Shown: one piece after another, positions 6,648 to 9,104 of the stretch
How positions within the stretch are numbered: the stretch's first letter is position 1
Layout: every line of letters starts with the position of its first letter
Assembly: GCA_030673345.1 (NCBI GenBank)
Contig: DAOVJH010000034.1
Span: 1-9,104, forward strand
Direction: 5' to 3'
Length of the DNA: 9,104 nt
Origin: Pseudomonadota bacterium
GTDB lineage: Bacteria > Pseudomonadota > Gammaproteobacteria > SZUA-229
Position numbers and translations under genes: made by a program
The notes under the pieces: generated by a model
Seen by the model: only the letters and a program-made list of their open reading frames with translations
Told to the model about the DNA's origin: nothing
Databases searched by the model: none

Positions 6648-8807
6648 TCAGGCAGAATCTCTTTCTATCGTTTTTATTACATCGAGCAACGCATCGGCCT
6701 CGACGGCAGGTGAAAAATAAAAACCCTGCACCACATTACAACCCAACAGTTCGAGCTGTGTCAATGTCTGCTCTGTCTCAACGCCTTCTGCAACAACGGT
6801 GTACCCCAGGTTATGCGCCAGTTCGATCACTGACCGCACGATACTGGTGTCTTCTGCGTTTCCGATCATATCGAGCACAAAACTTTTATCTATCTTAACT
6901 TCATTTATAGGCAATTTTTTAAGATAACTCAGTGATGAATAACCCGTACCAAAATCATCTATCGCGTAGTTGACCTGTGACAATATAGGGTCCTCCAGCA
7001 CATCGATCACTTTTTCCGGGTTAGACATGATGACACTTTCGGTGACTTCTATTTTTAACAGCGATGGACTTACATCATGTTTTTCACATAGAGACTTGAT
7101 GGTGTCGGACAGTGAGGGGTTTAACAGATCTCGTGCCGACAGGTTTAGAGAAACAACGATATCTGCACCTTGCGCCTGCCATTTGGCGATCTGGCTGATC
7201 GTCTTTTCTAATACCCAGTCACTGATCGAACGTATCAGGTCACTTGATTCAGCCAGCAGGATAAATTCTCCCGGAGAGATATTACCGTGTTCAGGATGAT
7301 CCCACCGCGACAAGGCCTCGACCGTCAGCACTTTCCTGGTGCTCAATTCAACCTGCGGCTGGTAATAGAGTTGCAGCTCATCATTCTCGACTGCATGACG
7401 CAGGTCCGTCATCAGAGCCAGACGTGCTGTGGTGTAATGATCAGCCTCAGGATCATACAAACATGGCTCACCTTTATTTTTTTTGGCATCGTACATCGCG
7501 ATATCAGCATGCCTGATCAACGATGCATCATCTTCACCGTGCTCTGGGTACAGCGCTATACCGATACTCGCGCCGATCGATACAACCTGTTCATCGAGCT
7601 CAAAACTGGGCTCTAGACTGGCCAGCACTTTCTTCGCAACTTCGATCGCCTGTCTACCATCAGCTTCTGGCAGCACGATACCAAACTCATCCCCACCCAG
7701 ACGGCCGACCGTATCACTCTGCCTTAGTGCCGTCGGTAAACGGCTAGCAACATCCAGCAATAATCGATCACCCTGCGGGTGGCCGAGAGTATCATTTACT
7801 TCTTTAAAATTATTAAGATCAAGCATGAGAAAAGCGACCTGTTTTTCATTTCGCTTTGCCAGGTAGATATTTTGTCTCAGCCGTTCGACTAACAACGTCC
7901 TGTTCGGCAACTCGGTCAGCGGGTCATGCATCGCCTGCCGTGCGATCTCCGTATTAAGCGCCTGCAGTTCGATCGTCCTGTCCTGTACGCGCTTCTCCAG
8001 TTCCTTGTTCAGATCTTCCAGATCTTTTAAAGCTGCATCCCTGTCAGCGATAAGCAACTCGATATTTTCTGACATCTGATTAAAATTTGCCGACAGATCA
8101 CTTAACTCCGTATCACCTTTCACCTGTATCTCATGACCAAACTCTGAATTTGCGATTTTATTAGCGCCCTCAGATAAAGCCTGAATCGGTGCCAGTATAT
8201 GTCGGCTAAAAACAAAATAGATACCCATACCAACGAACAGGCCGATAAAAAGTGTACTCAATACTTTTTCTTCAAATTTTTCAGCCGATGCCGCCACATA
8301 TTCACTGTTATCCAGCACAACAACTGCCTGCGCGAGCATCGTGCCATCAGACATCACCGGCACCTTGTAAGTTACCAGTTCTGGAATCTTATCGAGTTCA
8401 TTTACGATCGCAGCCGAATCGACATTATTCAAGTTGTTCAGTGTGTTCTGAATATAGATATCATTCAGGTCAAGAAAAGTGGTAAGTGAATTACCCCTGG
8501 TGTCCAGGATCACAGCATGTACGACCTGTGATTGCGAGGTTACCGCTTCGATGTTTTTATTTAGCTTTTGTACATCGTACTCCACCAGTGATTCTATACT
8601 GACTGATGCCAGCACCTGGCCTAAAGACTGGGCCCGTACATTCAACACCTGCTCCATGGTAAAGACTTCATCACGAAACTGGAGATAGGCATTGGTTATC
8701 ATGGCGATCAGCAAGATGCCAGACATCAGCAGCACCATCTGACCACCAAGGCTGTTTAGCACACGTCTTTTCTTTATGACCGTATATTTAATCGGATCCT
8801 CACTCAT
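6648..8807 (-). CDS. membrane-bound HAMP-GGDEF-EAL cyclic-di-GMP cyclase/phosphodiesterase
   Basis: This 719-residue inner-membrane protein would make and/or degrade cyclic-di-GMP. Order: TM1 (about 22-42), periplasmic sensor region (about 45-180, not assigned to a family), TM2 (about 183-200), HAMP (about 201-253), coiled-coil linker (about 255-288), GGDEF (about 290-450) and EAL (about 460-715). The cyclase site GGDEF at 371-375 is intact and the inhibitory I-site RQSD (362-365) lies exactly five residues before it, so product inhibition is expected. The phosphodiesterase site keeps EALSRW (Glu497), Asn555 in LNLSARD, Glu587, DDFGTGYSS (Asp617/Asp618), Lys638, Glu674 and Gln694. Both activities therefore look possible; which dominates cannot be read. 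Start: the ATG is six bases after the DoxX gene stop, with a poor ribosome site, suggesting translational coupling. The exported-protein gene follows after 11 bases. Confidence 0.94.
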   Translation of the reverse strand: MSEDPIKYTVIKKRRVLNSLGGQMVLLMSGILLIAMITNAYLQFRDEVFTMEQVLNVRAQSLGQVLASVSIESLVEYDVQKLNKNIEAVTSQSQVVHAVILDTRGNSLTTFLDLNDIYIQNTLNNLNNVDSAAIVNELDKIPELVTYKVPVMSDGTMLAQAVVVLDNSEYVAASAEKFEEKVLSTLFIGLFVGMGIYFVFSRHILAPIQALSEGANKIANSEFGHEIQVKGDTELSDLSANFNQMSENIELLIADRDAALKDLEDLNKELEKRVQDRTIELQALNTEIARQAMHDPLTELPNRTLLVERLRQNIYLAKRNEKQVAFLMLDLNNFKEVNDTLGHPQGDRLLLDVASRLPTALRQSDTVGRLGGDEFGIVLPEADGRQAIEVAKKVLASLEPSFELDEQVVSIGASIGIALYPEHGEDDASLIRHADIAMYDAKKNKGEPCLYDPEADHYTTARLALMTDLRHAVENDELQLYYQPQVELSTRKVLTVEALSRWDHPEHGNISPGEFILLAESSDLIRSISDWVLEKTISQIAKWQAQGADIVVSLNLSARDLLNPSLSDTIKSLCEKHDVSPSLLKIEVTESVIMSNPEKVIDVLEDPILSQVNYAIDDFGTGYSSLSYLKKLPINEVKIDKSFVLDMIGNAEDTSIVRSVIELAHNLGYTVVAEGVETEQTLTQLELLGCNVVQGFYFSPAVEADALLDVIKTIERDSA

Positions 8808-8813
8808 AGAATG

Positions 8814-9104
8814 TCAATCAGGCTTAATTGCCTGCCTGCCGCTACCTAGAAAAACAACAGCAATCGCAGACAGCAGATAAAACATCTGCAGCTCAACCAT
8901 CCATCCGCCATGTTCCGACAGGCTAAAAAAATCACCGCTATGCGCAAGGATCACTGCAAACAGCATGTTTACCGCTATTATCAATCCACCGATCCTGGCC
9001 CTGTAACCTGCGATAACCATCAGCGGCGCAAGTACTTCACCGACATACACACCATAAGCAAGCACTGCCGGCAGCCCGAAACCAGCTAACATACCACCGA
9101 TAAA
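8814..9104 (-). CDS. DoxX family membrane protein, 5' end cut by window edge
   Basis: The visible 97 residues are hydrophobic, with about three transmembrane segments, and carry DoxX-family hallmarks: GFGLPAVLAYGVYVGEVLAPLM with the membrane Glu, the RARIGGLIIAVNM stretch, and a C-terminal GGWMVELQMFYLLSAIAVVFLGSGR. DoxX proteins usually have four helices and about 130-150 residues. The frame stays open to the right edge (Phe-Ile-Gly-Gly before Met at 9092), so this Met is internal and some 35-45 residues, including the first helix, are missing. DoxX members are inner-membrane proteins, some linked to quinone or thiol redox chemistry; the role here is unknown. It overlaps no gene, but its stop is six bases before the cyclic-di-GMP enzyme, making it the upstream visible gene of that operon. 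The promoter lies outside the window. Confidence 0.82.
   Translation of the reverse strand, partial: FIGGMLAGFGLPAVLAYGVYVGEVLAPLMVIAGYRARIGGLIIAVNMLFAVILAHSGDFFSLSEHGGWMVELQMFYLLSAIAVVFLGSGRQAIKPD

Noticed and set aside
6970..7866. Open frames on the + strand inside the GGDEF-EAL gene
   Set aside because: They are antisense shadows of a long, well-conserved coding region and show no recognisable domains.
9090..9092. ATG as start codon of the DoxX gene
   Set aside because: The frame stays open to the right edge, the protein would lack its first helix, and no ribosome site can be judged; it is an internal Met.
1..9104. Phage or anti-phage defence island
   Set aside because: PhoH also occurs in phages, but this copy sits among housekeeping and signalling genes and no nuclease, toxin, recombinase or phage structural gene is present.

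Overview
This 9.1 kb window looks like ordinary chromosome of a gammaproteobacterium. The evidence is a YheS-type ABC-F ATPase, an E. coli-type PhoH, a HAMP-GGDEF-EAL signalling protein and moderate GC with AT-rich intergenic DNA. I see no transposase, integrase, phage structural gene, CRISPR array, tRNA or rRNA. Both ends cut through genes: the ABC-F gene at the left and a DoxX-family gene at the right.

Left part (1-2280, + strand): the 3' part of yheS is followed after 34 bases by a small membrane-anchored or exported monohaem cytochrome of the class II (c'/c556) type. Then comes phoH on the - strand (2321-3136), convergent with the cytochrome gene. A 280-base AT-rich spacer (3137-3416) separates phoH from a divergent two-gene + strand operon. 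The spacer holds a good Shine-Dalgarno site and a candidate sigma-70 promoter for phoH, and a short dyad overlapping that promoter's -35 box.

Middle (3417-5876, + strand): a GCS2-family glutamate-cysteine ligase-like enzyme lies 9 bases upstream of a zinc-dependent succinylglutamate desuccinylase/aspartoacylase-like hydrolase. One enzyme family makes amide bonds on a glutamate carboxylate and the other cleaves N-acyl amino acids, so the pair looks like a dedicated small-molecule pathway whose substrate cannot be read from sequence. It is the best candidate here for under-described biochemistry.

Spacer 5877-6171 lies between convergent genes and has no gene. It holds a nested palindromic element: outer arms carrying a CCACAGAG-type repeat surround an inner pair of TGTCATCCTGA...AAGGATCTT repeats in inverted orientation. 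It resembles dispersed non-coding, MITE-like repeats.

Right part (6172-9104, - strand): a tight operon, read right to left, of a DoxX-family membrane protein (5' end outside the window), a 719-residue HAMP-GGDEF-EAL cyclic-di-GMP enzyme with both active sites intact, and a 154-residue exported protein of unknown function. Spacings are 6 and 11 bases. This suggests that a membrane or periplasmic signal is coupled to cyclic-di-GMP turnover, but the signal is not visible from sequence.
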